From: Hamiltosporidium magnivora | Taxonomy: Eukaryota; Microsporidia; Dubosqiidae | Assembly (NCBI GenBank): GCA_004325065.1 | Contig: PITI01000494.1 | Span: 1-11,618 of the forward strand | DNA length: 11,618 bases | Direction of reading: 5' to 3' | Shown: piece by piece, positions 1 to 7,679 of the stretch | Layout of the letters: each line of letters opens with the position of its first letter | Position numbering within the stretch: position 1 is the first letter of the stretch | Notes under the pieces: model-generated | Told to the model about the DNA's origin: nothing | Databases searched by the model: none | The model's input: the letters and a program-made list of their open reading frames with translations, nothing else | Position numbers and translations under genes: made by a program

Positions 1-991
1 TTTCTGCCAAAAGATTCTATGATCAGAAGTTTACAGAAGCCAATTCCTATGAAGATATGTCACAAAAAGGATCTCAATTAGAATTTTATTTAGATGACGT
101 TTCTTCTTACATGGAACTAAATTCTACAGAAAAAGTCCAAGAATTCCATTGCAAAATATACCCAAACGATTTTGAAGTTAATGGGTCTATCACATCGGAA
201 AAAAAACAAATAAAACTTCATTATCAATACACCAAACCATAGGAAAAAATGATGCAGTAAATGATTCTCCAAAATTTGATCTTGAGTTCCAGTCTAAGGA
301 TACAAATGGCTCCCACAACTGGAAAGAAGCAGTAAATAAGTTATTTATAAAAGGTTTAATTAAGAATTCTAGTTTAAATACGCGAGAAGAACTTATATCA
401 ATTGTAAAAGATGAACTTTTTGTAGAATTCAGAACAAGATAGACAATCTGATGTTAATTTGCAGGATGAAGATGTTTTAAACTGCCTTAAAGATAAGAAA
501 TCAAAATTTTATAGCAATGAATTTAAATCAAACATTATTCTAAAGAAATTTTACACTTCGGTAGAAGGCTTGTTAGCTTTGAGAAAAATTCCTATTCGAA
601 TTTAAGCACTTCTGAGATTATGCAAAAAATCGATGGATACCATTTGATAAATTATGCTAATGAACTTAGAAAAACCAAAATCGATCTTATTGTACCAGAA
701 TTAAATTATCTTCTTGCTTCTTTTGAAGAAAATATAATAGATAATATTTTACACGGAAATGCTTTATTGATAAATTATTATTATGAGATCACCAAAATAA
801 TAATCAATTTAATTCTAACTAATAGTAATAAAGTTGATATAAATATCATCAGAAAAAATAGAAGAGGAAATGAAAAAATGGAAGGAAAAGAAGAAAAAAG
901 TGGGAAAATAAGCAAAGAAGAAAAAAAGAAAAAAACTTTAGATGAAAGCGAAGAAGTAAGACTATTAGACATAAGAAGAATTTTTTTATAA
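1..991 (+). pseudogene. Frameshifted hypothetical protein gene, 5' truncated by window edge
   Basis: Not recognised. The sequence reads as one protein of about 330 residues only if the frame changes three times: open from base 3 to the TAG at 240-242, then in a second frame from about 236 to the TAG at 440-442, back to the first frame from about 432 to the TAA at 603-605, then in the second frame from about 570 to the TAA at 989-991. Each piece is rich in Asp, Glu, Asn and Lys and continues smoothly into the next, unlike the alternative frames, which are stop-dense. The last piece has a hydrophobic helical stretch (around 765-830) followed by a Lys/Glu-rich tract (about 850-950), a layout seen in some microsporidian multigene families such as InterB/DUF1609, but I see no diagnostic motif and do not assign it. 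A further open frame runs past the T7 run at 981-987 to a TGA at 1138-1140 and may be the true C-terminus. Decay or sequencing indels could both explain the shifts. Confidence 0.5.
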
Positions 992-1185
992 AAAGGTTGC
1001 TTTCCGAAGTATTTTCTTTATTTCAATATGATTCTGTGAAAATTGAAATATACAAAACGCTAAAATTATTATATTTTATTTCACATTTCTTTCATCTTTC
1101 ACGTTCATATTTAAGAAAATATTTTTTCGATATAAAATGAATTTTTTATTTAGATTTCTATTCGATTCGAATATATATTTTAAAA
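992..1185. other. Spacer, possibly the last exonless tail of the upstream gene
   Basis: AT-rich stretch between the upstream broken gene and the next ORF. On the plus strand one frame stays open from before 961 to the TGA at 1138-1140 and has a hydrophobic, Phe/Leu/Tyr-rich translation starting near a NFFIKRLLSEVF string; it would join the upstream gene by a single-base slip in the T7 run at 981-987. Otherwise I see only A/T-rich DNA that must hold the promoter of the ORF beginning at 1186. No clear TATA or other element can be singled out because the whole spacer is TATA-like. Confidence 0.25.
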
Positions 1186-1641
1186 ATGATTTTAACAAAA
1201 ATTTATAGAAGATTATTAGGCGAAAATGAAAATGGCACAAATCCTGATTTTTTTATTAAAAGCAAGTTAACTGCGCTATTTCGAGATTATTTTTGTTTAG
1301 ATATTTTCTTCTATAAGGGTATCGCAATTATTGAAACCTACAAAGTATTTGCTATTGCGAAGGATAAGGATAAGGTAGGAACAAAAACTAATATAATTTC
1401 AAAACTAAAAGAAGAAAGTAAGCAAAATCTTTTGGAGAATATAGATCCATATACGAATCGAAAAATAAATATATTTTTAAAATTGGAATTCGAAATTAAT
1501 CATTCGGAATATTTAGTTCTATCAACAACAATAAGTATAATGAATTTTTATAAATCACGAGGCCCCTGTGAAATTAACAAAAAGCTATTGGAAGAATCTG
1601 ACAAATCGTTAGAAGAATTAAAATTTACTAAAGTTGCGTAA
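1186..1641 (+). CDS. Hypothetical protein, 151 aa, intact
   Basis: The longest intact ORF in the left half: ATG at 1186, TAA at 1639-1641. The product is unrecognised. It is a mixed hydrophilic/hydrophobic protein: residues 23-55 are Phe/Ile/Leu-rich (FFIKSKLTALFRDYF), residues 56-95 are Lys-rich with a probable helix, and the C-terminal 25 residues are acidic and helical (KKLLEESDKSLEELKF). No signal peptide, zinc ligand set or enzyme motif is visible. The start is the first ATG after an in-frame stop in the AT-rich leader; AAAAATGA is an A-rich start context. Its FFIK..L..LF string resembles the FFIKRLLSEVFSLF string of the possible tail of the upstream gene about 260 bp earlier, so the two could be fragments of related proteins; this is weak. 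A convergent minus-strand coding candidate ends 22 bp downstream. Being open for 151 codons in DNA with roughly one random stop per 14 codons supports a real gene. Confidence 0.6.
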   Translation: MILTKIYRRLLGENENGTNPDFFIKSKLTALFRDYFCLDIFFYKGIAIIETYKVFAIAKDKDKVGTKTNIISKLKEESKQNLLENIDPYTNRKINIFLKLEFEINHSEYLVLSTTISIMNFYKSRGPCEINKKLLEESDKSLEELKFTKVA

Positions 1642-1663
1642 AAAACTTTTTAACCTAAAGTAT

Positions 1664-1850
1664 TTAATATTTTTTTCCTTGGTTAGAGTACAAACTTCCA
1701 GAAGTTTCATTATCATTAGTTTTTGTATTGCTTACTAATGAAAAATTTAATCTAATCAGAAAAATATTGTGTCAAATAATCCTTTAGATATAAATTAGTT
1801 ACTTTTCTTATACCTTCTGCTATGAATTCCAATAATTCCAAAACCGCCAT
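1664..1850 (-). pseudogene. Small minus-strand ORF in two frames, hypothetical
   Basis: An ATG at 1850-1848 opens a 32-codon frame (start MAVLELLEFIAEGIRKV) ending at the TAG 1752-1754. A +1 shift near 1760 continues into a second open frame with a hydrophilic, Asn/Thr/Ser-rich translation (NTKTNDNETSGSLYSNQG) ending at the TAA 1664-1666, giving about 62 residues in all. The first half is amphipathic-helical, the second disordered-looking. It is too short for usual ORF calling and is not recognised. It lies tail-to-tail with the 151-aa ORF. The ATG follows directly an A8 run on the minus strand (T8 at 1850-1857 on the plus strand), across which the upstream minus-strand frame (see 1859-2308) would join by an indel, so this may be the C-terminal part of a longer broken gene rather than a gene of its own. 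Confidence 0.35.
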
Positions 1851-1858
1851 TTTTTTTG

Positions 1859-2308
1859 CTACAATTTAACCGCCACGTAGCTTTGAGATTTAAAATCTAT
1901 TGCTTTTATAAAATTAATTTGTTTGTGCAACCGGTTATTTACAGCAATTTATGTATAAATATCTTTACAGGATAAATCATCAAAAATAAATGATTCAAAA
2001 ATATAAGCGTAATATTAATGGATTAAAATCAAAAGTTTAAATTATTGCGAAAGTTTACATATATCCAGCATTTTTTTTCGAAATTCTAAAACAAGGATCA
2101 CTTAATTTTGCCTTAAAAAGACGGTCAAAGAAATTTCAATAAGAATTATTTCATTCATAAGAATTTGCTGGCTTGTATTCTTTTCATTATAAACATTAAG
2201 CCTCTTAGGTGGTCGAATGTCTATATTTAGATGCAATTTTTTTCTCAAAATGGTATTTATAAGGATTATTGTGGAAAAATTCATTGTTTTATAAAATAAT
2301 TCATCCAT
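1859..2308 (-). pseudogene. Decayed minus-strand ORF, hypothetical
   Basis: An ATG at 2308 opens a 68-codon frame ending at TAA 2102-2104. The same frame continues down to TAG 1859-1861, 149 codons in all, interrupted only by TAA at 2102, 2042, 2015 and 1949, against about ten stops expected at the local rate. The stretch between 1949 and 1861 (starting IAVNNRLHKQINFIKAIDF) reads like ordinary protein. The downstream small ORF (1664-1850) would extend it after an indel in the A8 run, for a total near 210 residues. No family is recognised. The evidence is stop depletion and composition only; chance is possible because every frame in this AT-rich DNA throws up similar strings. Confidence 0.3.
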
Positions 2309-2845
2309 CTAAAATTCAGAGAAAAATGCAAATTACAAATATGCTCGTAATAGAATAAATAAGAAATTATACAAAACAACGAGGATATATAAAAAAATAC
2401 CCAATATTGAAAATTTAAGTATTTTTACAGAAATTTGACAAAATAAACGTTAAAAATTCAAAGTGCCAACCTTTTAGCATTATAAAGGCACCTATATAAT
2501 TATAAAGTCAGGTGATTTGACACAAAACATATGACCTTCAAAATTAAAGTTCTACAAAACATTATATTAATTCCCTTCTTAAAACCCGAATCAAGTATAT
2601 TTAATCACAGAAGAATAACTATGAAAATTATATTCAAAATAGAAAACTACATGCTGAAATTTCTTTTAATATAAAAGTAGATTTTTTTTAGCATTTAATA
2701 TATTTGAAGGTCTTAAAAAAGTATATATATTTATTTTAGATAAGAGTATTATAACATGATAAGTCGAATAAAGTGAGAATTATTTAAAGATATTTTAAGT
2801 ATATTTCACATGAAAAATCAAAAGGTATGGCATATCAACACATAA
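2309..2845. other. AT-rich stretch without a supportable gene
   Basis: About 540 bp with stops in all plus-strand frames at roughly the background rate (one in about 14 codons in the frame read in full, 2341-2787). Short protein-like runs occur (around 2605-2690) but none exceeds about 30 codons. The only structure noted is the overlapping stem-loop cluster at 2463-2514. Confidence 0.5.
2463..2514. repeat. Overlapping inverted and direct repeats
   Basis: GTGCC at 2463-2467 pairs with GGCAC at 2487-2491, with a near-complementary CCTTTTA/TATAAAGG inside it. CACC at 2489-2492 then pairs with GGTG at 2511-2514, so two alternative hairpins share the same bases. The 9-mer ATTATAAAG also occurs twice, 20 bp apart. 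Function unknown; such short repeats are expected by chance in AT-rich DNA, but the GC-containing arms stand out locally. Confidence 0.3.
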
Positions 2846-3041
2846 CATGATTTTGTACACGGATCAGTGGATATGATAATCCTTTTTGATGACCGTCAAC
2901 CCATTTTGGCAAGCCATCATAATATGAATTATAAGACCATGATATACTCTTAATATTAGAACTAAGTTCAGTCTTTGTACCAAGAAGCATTCGAAACATG
3001 ATTTTATTGAGAAAGATGCTATACCACGTGTTAAATTCTAA
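2846..3041 (+). pseudogene. Two-frame coding-like fragment, hypothetical
   Basis: A 35-codon open stretch (2846-2953) with a varied, acidic/His-rich translation (contains VDMIILFDDRQPILASHH) passes into a second frame open from 2943 to TAA 3039-3041 (contains KKHSKHDFIEKDAIPRVKF). The two overlap by a few bases near 2943-2950, as expected for one ancestral frame broken by one indel. Composition (Asp, His, Pro, Gly, Val) is less AT-biased than the shadow frames. No family recognised and no ATG at its head; it may be a relic or chance. It lies just upstream of the signal-peptide candidate at 3065. Confidence 0.2.
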
Positions 3042-3064
3042 TTAGAGTTATAAAACATCAATAG

Positions 3065-3297
3065 ATGTTATATAAAAGGAGAAGAAAAAACAACTCATAT
3101 TTCTGCTATATATTGTCGCTTGTTTAGAATCAGGTGCTGAAGAGACCACAGCTAAATTAATTGACTCAAATTGTTATGAAAAATTCGGAAATCAAAGCAC
3201 AACATCAAAATATAAAAAAAATGTCAAATATAAACAAAGAGTAAAAAAAATTACCAAAATTAAGAATAAAGAAAGCAAAAACCGGGTGGCGAAATAA
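3065..3297 (+). pseudogene. Candidate small secreted Lys-rich protein, frame broken at an A6 run
   Basis: A frame open for 73 codons (3076 to TAA 3295-3297) lacks an ATG. The ATG at 3065-3067 lies in the adjacent frame and reaches it by a -1 shift at the A6 run 3085-3090. Joined this way, the product is about 76 residues: a basic n-region (KRRRK), a hydrophobic core (QLIFLLYIVACL), a small-residue region fitting signal-peptidase cleavage (ESGAEE), then a mature part ending in a strongly basic tail of about 30 residues (KYKQRVKKITKIKNKES). This is a textbook secretory signal peptide layout, and small basic secreted proteins are common in intracellular parasites; the specific function is unknown. 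The zero-frame sequence at the junction is A AAA AAC, a canonical -1 slippery heptamer, but a one-base deletion in the homopolymer (mutation or read error) is simpler. The same frame stays open after the TAA to 3411. Confidence 0.38.
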
Positions 3298-3462
3298 CAT
3301 TGTGTTAAGAAATTTTTTAAATTATCTTATATTTATTTGTTCATAAAAACCAGTTTTCTTAAAAGGCAAATTACATTGAAATCAAATGCGATATTTTTAT
3401 ACGACGAGAATTAAAAAAAGAAGAGGCACGCAAATCCAAAAAAATCTAAAAAATAGTCAAAA
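3298..3462 (+). other. Open continuation of the preceding frame, then short spacer
   Basis: The frame of the secreted-protein candidate remains open from 3298 to TAA 3412-3414 (38 codons, Phe/Leu/Lys-rich) and then to TAG 3454-3456. Together with 3076-3606 this frame has only three internal stops in about 176 codons, roughly a quarter of expectation, while the other two plus frames over 3121-3420 have about five and ten stops per hundred codons. It could be read-through remnant of one longer decayed gene. No motif seen. Confidence 0.2.
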
Positions 3463-3606
3463 ATGTCTTTAACTAACTTAAATTTATTAAACCAAATTCT
3501 AGTTAGAATGTTTTTCTACCTTTTTATATCTTTTTCAACTCTTTGGCAGTTTTTGCTCCTTTCTCTAAACACACTTTCTTATTTATATGAATTCAGCTTT
3601 TACTAG
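3463..3606 (+). CDS. Small hydrophobic ORF, 47 aa, putative membrane peptide
   Basis: ATG at 3463, TAG at 3604-3606. The product is a polar N-terminus (MSLTNLNLLNQ) followed by one or two hydrophobic segments (residues 12-24 and 29-40, rich in Phe, Leu and Tyr with a single Trp), so a membrane location is plausible if it is made. It is in the same frame as the two preceding open stretches and overlaps the next ORF (3587) by 20 bp in another frame. T-rich DNA readily yields hydrophobic open frames, so chance is a serious alternative. No homologous family recognised. Confidence 0.25.
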   Translation: MSLTNLNLLNQILVRMFFYLFISFSTLWQFLLLSLNTLSYLYEFSFY

Positions 3607-3826
3607 GTGGTCTTTATTTCATTACAGGAAATGTTATTTTTTCTTGTCTAACACGATATTTCTTGTAATTAGTCAGTTTAACCAAGGAATTGATTTTCGT
3701 TCTATTATTCTTCTTTATGAAACAATTAATGCCCATAATAAACCCTTTCAGAAGTTGGACCCTATCCAACTCCTTTTTATCGATAAAAAAACCTTTTTGG
3801 CTGTCTTTTTAAGGAATTTCAATTGA
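3587..3826 (+). CDS. Hypothetical protein, 79 aa, with a competing minus-strand frame
   Basis: ATG at 3587, stop at 3824-3826. The product has a hydrophobic first half (residues 14-29) and a mixed second half (ETINAHNKPFQKLDPIQ). The minus strand competes: an ATG at 3846-3844 starts a Lys/Glu-rich frame (MKIETQIQLKFLKKTAKKVF) that needs one shift at the T5 run 3774-3778 to continue as another 53 codons to TAA 3614-3616. The minus version looks compositionally more gene-like but is broken; the plus version is intact. I cannot decide between them from the sequence. GC here is higher than in the flanks, which favours one of them having been coding. Confidence 0.25.
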   Translation: MNSAFTRWSLFHYRKCYFFLSNTIFLVISQFNQGIDFRSIILLYETINAHNKPFQKLDPIQLLFIDKKTFLAVFLRNFN

Positions 3827-4177
3827 ATTTGTGTTTCTATCTTCATAAGTATTTTCTGTTTTTTAAAATACGTTTTATATTTTTTTGCCAAAATACCATA
3901 GCAGGCTGTATCAGATAAGATTAGTCAGAAAAAAACCTATAAATGAGACCTAACCTATTAGCTAAGAAGATATACTTCTATAGCATTTCTATTTCAACTA
4001 TATGAAGTGAATGTTAGGAGAGATTTATTTTTTAACGTGCTTTATCTTTTTTTGACCGTTTCTAAAATATTAGCTCAGAATATATTTTTTTAAATAAAAA
4101 GTTGTAAAATCTTATATTATTGCCTCTTTTTTTTTATCAGACCACTTTGATTATTTTAAATTCATTTATATAACAAT
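3827..4177. other. AT/T-rich stretch, no gene supported
   Basis: The frame 3787-3918 is open for 43 codons with a Phe/Leu/Tyr-rich translation and no ATG, and another frame opens for about 40 codons around 3960-4090. Both are within what T-rich DNA gives by chance. Several T-runs (T9 near 4126-4137) occur upstream of the ATG at 4178. No repeat or RNA gene seen. Confidence 0.4.
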
Positions 4178-4813
4178 ATGAGCTTGATGAAATATGAATA
4201 TAAAAGAGGTTTTCCGAAGAATGTAAGAGAAATAAGAAATCAAGAATATTTTATTTCCTCATTATCTCATAAGTTCGCAGAAGCATATTTTCGTTTTGAA
4301 TTATTACATCAGGTAGATTTGGTCAATAATACACCAAAAATTAATATTAGGATTTACTTTTTATACAAATAAAAATTTTGGTTGTAAAAAAATGAAAAAC
4401 ATATATTTAATGTTTCAATTACTAGAATAGCACAATTGGTTTTAAGTGTAAATAGTAAATATTAAGATCTCCAACGCTTTAAAAAACCATTGGAGTATGT
4501 AGCGAATGAGTATAAACAATACTTAAATCTATGTGATGGAAGTCAAAATCCCGGAGATTGGTTTATTGGTTTTCCTTTCAAGCCCTAAATAAATAAAAAT
4601 GATAGCTTCTAAAATAATTAGAAAAATCTATTCTAAAAAAATTTTTCATAAGCCTTAGACAATAATGAGGATTTTCAAAGCATACTAAAGATAGAAAACA
4701 ATAGTCTTTATTGTATTTTTTTAGTAGAGATCAAACATTATAGCGACTATAAAAATGCACATAATATCGAAATCAACTGTCGCAAAAATTTAAGCGTATA
4801 CGTACAAGTCTAG
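4178..4813 (+). pseudogene. Single-frame decayed gene candidate, hypothetical
   Basis: ATG at 4178 opens a 64-codon ORF to TAA 4370-4372 (contains KRGFPKNVREIRNQEYF). The same frame, without any shift, continues with protein-like stretches at 4388-4462, 4466-4585 (EYVANEYKQYLNLCDGSQ, then NPGDWFIGFPFKP) and 4652-4810 (contains NSLYCIFLVEIKHYSDYK) to TAG 4811-4813. Over about 211 codons I count eight internal stops, all TAA or TAG, against about 25 and 15 in the two other plus frames over 4201-4800. The sections between the stops have varied residues including Trp, Cys, Gly and Pro. This is the best-supported relic in the middle region. No family is recognised. The intact 64-aa opening part could be a short gene in its own right. 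Confidence 0.35.
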
Positions 4814-5643
4814 ATACTGACCAGAGTTTGTATTTAATTTATCGTACATAATCATGTTTGTAATAAAATGACATAAAATTAAAATATAACATTACTAGAA
4901 GTTACTCTGAAAGTACAGAGTATCAATTAAAATACAATCATATACCTAATGATAATATTTAAGTGGAAATTTATTAGTATCATAGCTTAATTAGAAAAAA
5001 AATATTGTTAAATACTCGGTGGTAGCAAAATAAACAATTAAATTATCAAATTAATCTGGATACAGGAGTAATCCATAAAGTGTATATATGCATGGAACTT
5101 ATATCGGGTGTCAAATAAAATCCAAATATAAAAGAAATATATTAGAAATAAATTGAGAAAACAAATTTACAAGAGAAATTGAATTTCAATATTCAAACAT
5201 ATTAGAAAGAAATAGAGGCAACAACCGATAAAATGGAAGCAAATATTTCTCAATTATATTCACTTAGATTCTCAGAATAATTTTTACAAAAAATCAGACT
5301 AATAAAATGAGTTAAAAGGTCAATAATTTTTGTAACATAGCATCTTTAATAATGTTATTGGTTATACTTCATTCACATAAAGCCATAAATACCAACACAA
5401 TAAATTAAATTCAGAGCCATTCTTTATTTTTCAAATGGAATCCAAACATTTTTTTTATAAATATTTTGTTTTTTTCTTATCAAATACAATATCCATGTAG
5501 TCACAATTCAAAAAAAAATGAAATTAGATATTTTTGTAATATTTTTAAAAAATTTTAATACCAATTCGTAATAAAATCCAAATTTTTTAATGGTCTAAAT
5601 TTACAACCTACTCAATTATTTTTATTCAAAAATATGAGATTAC
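4814..5643. other. AT-rich stretch without a supportable gene
   Basis: I read all three plus frames here; over 4801-6600 each has about 6.5-7 stops per hundred codons, with no frame clearly favoured. Short open runs exist (5041-5115, 5191-5277, 5380-5496) but frames alternate and none starts with a good ATG. A run of residues around 4915-5050 echoes the order of short strings in the left-edge gene (see findings). Composition is extreme in places, for example only 8 G/C in 5521-5580. Confidence 0.4.
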
Positions 5644-6538
5644 TAATTATTCATTTTTAAATACTTTGATATGATATCAAACGAAGAAACATTTATTTTA
5701 ATAAACGCGAAAAATATTTAAAATGCTTTTTTAAAAAAATTAAAAGAAAAAACTTTCAATGGTGATGAAAGCAAAGAGAATTATAGAAAAGTCAGACTTG
5801 GTACTCTATATAGTAAAAAAACTAAAAAAGTAGAAGCATAATTTAAGGTAAGAATACAAATGCACAGAAGCGCCGCTGTATAGGAAAAGAATGGCACATA
5901 CAATAACGAATTCGAAGTAAGGCTATTATTTATTCTTCTGTTATATAATTTACGTACAAATTCACAGGCCAAAGAAATTTATCACACTCGTGAATCAAAA
6001 AACATTGTATAACAATTATGCATGAGAACAATGTAAAAATTTCAGAGTTTTAAAAACCAAAGATACAAGATTCGTCATGAATACGCTTAGAGAACTTTCT
6101 ATGAAAATAAAAAGATTCTTAACGGAACAATGTGGACCCAGTAGAAGGATACCTTTCAGGATAAATACAAAGATTAGATTATTTCCAATATATTATAAAA
6201 TATTCGTTAAAAAGGAAATATTACGTTGAATTTCTCATGTAGGAACGATGTTAGGCACCACCTCCCCAAAAAAAATCAAAAACTACGAAAATATCTGATC
6301 ACAAATTGTTTTCATGCTATTTACTATGCATCATTTTAGCAGTAAAATCGCTCAGAAAAAATTATGCATAAAAGATTGTGATTTTTTGATGTTAGAGATA
6401 TCTGGTTCAGAAATCAAACCGATATTTAGTTGCAATGAAATTTTCGGCATAAAGTAAAATGTTAGTGTATCATGGGTTCTATCAAATTTTTTCAGTAAAA
6501 AAAAATCATGTAGGGAAACCTATTGTGAATATTTTTAG
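5644..6538 (+). pseudogene. Weak two-frame relic, hypothetical
   Basis: One plus frame from 5644 to 6009 has three internal stops in 122 codons and reads as charged protein (for example KEKTFNGDESKENYRKVRLG). A second frame from 5921 to the TAG at 6536-6538 has four internal stops in about 205 codons where about fourteen would be expected, including a 67-codon stop-free run (6026-6226, contains RELSMKIKRFLTEQCGPSRR). The two overlap, so a frameshift near 5990-6025 would join them into a relic of about 290 codons. No family is recognised. Given the number of frames inspected, this degree of stop depletion is suggestive but not decisive. Confidence 0.25.
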
Positions 6539-6862
6539 TTAAATTTAAAAGTTTAAGTTTTTTTCTGGCCATAATCCAGACTTTACGGGAAATAATGGTA
6601 CCATATTAGGATAAAATAATTGAAATTCCTTGTGTTGAGAAAAAGAAAAAGATATAGGACTACATATTTCAAGTGATAACAGAATATAAAATTACAGAAG
6701 ATATGGTAGCAAGAAAATCGTCAATTTTGATGCTGAATTCAGTAAGTTCAGTTTTTTTTTTGCTTCTATTTTAGATATTTTCATATGAATCTATCCTATT
6801 CTAGCGAGAGTGATTTAATTCAATGAATTTACAGAAGAGAGTTATAGTAAACCCATGATACA
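6466..6862. repeat. 13-bp perfect inverted repeat flanking about 370 bp
   Basis: TGTATCATGGGTT at 6466-6478 recurs as its exact reverse complement AACCCATGATACA at 6850-6862. Similarity just inside the arms is weak (CTAT followed by pyrimidine-rich DNA on both sides). The enclosed DNA has no gene and no obvious target-site duplication flanks it. It could be the termini of a small miniature inverted-repeat element, or chance. Confidence 0.2.
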
Positions 6863-7661
6863 GCTAGTTATATCGAAATAGTCTTACATTCAAGACACTC
6901 ACAGATGATATTTAAAAAATGCATAATTTTTGTAGTCTTAGAAGGCTCAAAAACTCTTACAATATTTTTGTGCTCAAGGTGTTACGATTTAGTAGAAGTT
7001 AAAATATGTATTCTAAACAGCCAAAAAAATAGAGAGTGCAAAATTATAATCTGAACATGTAAATTATACATTTAATATTTATGGAAAGAAATCGCCGTTC
7101 AGATATAATGTACTCAGAAAACATTAGCATCGGAATTATAGAAGAATATAGAAAATCTAAAGCTTAATACGATATTCATTGGTAAACTTTTTCGAATAGA
7201 TTTTATGGTCTAAAAATTTTGTAAGATTTAAAATAAAGAATTCGCCTTGGGAATTAATGCCAAAACCTGTCACGAAGACGCAGAAATGTAATGATAAATA
7301 TTAAGTTTTGTTTTCTTTACGGATTTAAATTACCAATATTCTTAGATTCAATATCGAAAACGTTACATATGACAAAAATTTTTTAAAAGCGACTTTTTTT
7401 GAACATGCGAATCTCAGAAATATATATATTTTCTTTTAATTTAAGAAATTTGCTTTTTTTTCTTATAACTTCTATTCTATTGATTTTTTTAAAAATATTA
7501 GACTTAGATACTTAACTAGAACTTCAGATCTGGCAATTTTTTAAAAAAGAAGATTCAGAAAGAAATGATGGAAAGATATCTCGAAGCTAAAAATCTTAAA
7601 TGATAAGGGATCGTGGGAGAATAGAGTTAGGAAAAGAAAGTGTTACTTAAATATTTTTAAG
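6863..7661. other. AT-rich stretch without a supportable gene
   Basis: The plus frame read in full has stops at near background rate, with its cleanest part at 7258-7590 (two internal TAA in about 110 codons, including a hydrophobic run at 7441-7500). No ATG-led ORF of note, no repeat and no RNA gene seen. It ends at the composition step that marks the 3' side of the retrotransposon. Confidence 0.4.
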
Positions 7662-7679
7662 TTCTGAAAAATTTCAGAA
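7662..7679. repeat. 8-bp hairpin at the retrotransposon 3' boundary
   Basis: TTCTGAAA (7662-7669), AA, TTTCAGAA (7672-7679): a perfect inverted repeat with a two-base loop, placed exactly where the very AT-rich flank changes to the GC-richer tail of the retrotransposon. It may belong to the insertion target or to the extreme 3' end of the element. Confidence 0.4.

Noticed and set aside
781..972. Minus-strand ORF of 63 codons, Phe/Ser-rich
   Set aside because: Mirror image of the Lys/Glu-rich tract of the plus-strand gene; low complexity.
1692..1707. AAACTTC-CA-GAAGTTT palindrome resembling a heat-shock element or terminator hairpin
   Set aside because: It falls inside the second piece of the minus-strand small ORF and is short enough to be chance.
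4178..5180. Ciliate-like code in which TAA/TAG mean glutamine, since the stops in this frame read well as Gln
   Set aside because: The left gene reads well in standard code with frameshifts, the Gln reading there gives a stop-dense shadow frame, the LINE has ordinary decay, and TGA is generally rare in this DNA so its absence is weak evidence.
5781..5972. Minus-strand ATG-led ORF of 63 codons with hydrophobic segments
   Set aside because: Overlaps the plus-strand relic candidate and has no supporting motif; hydrophobic minus frames arise opposite A-rich plus DNA. Not excluded.
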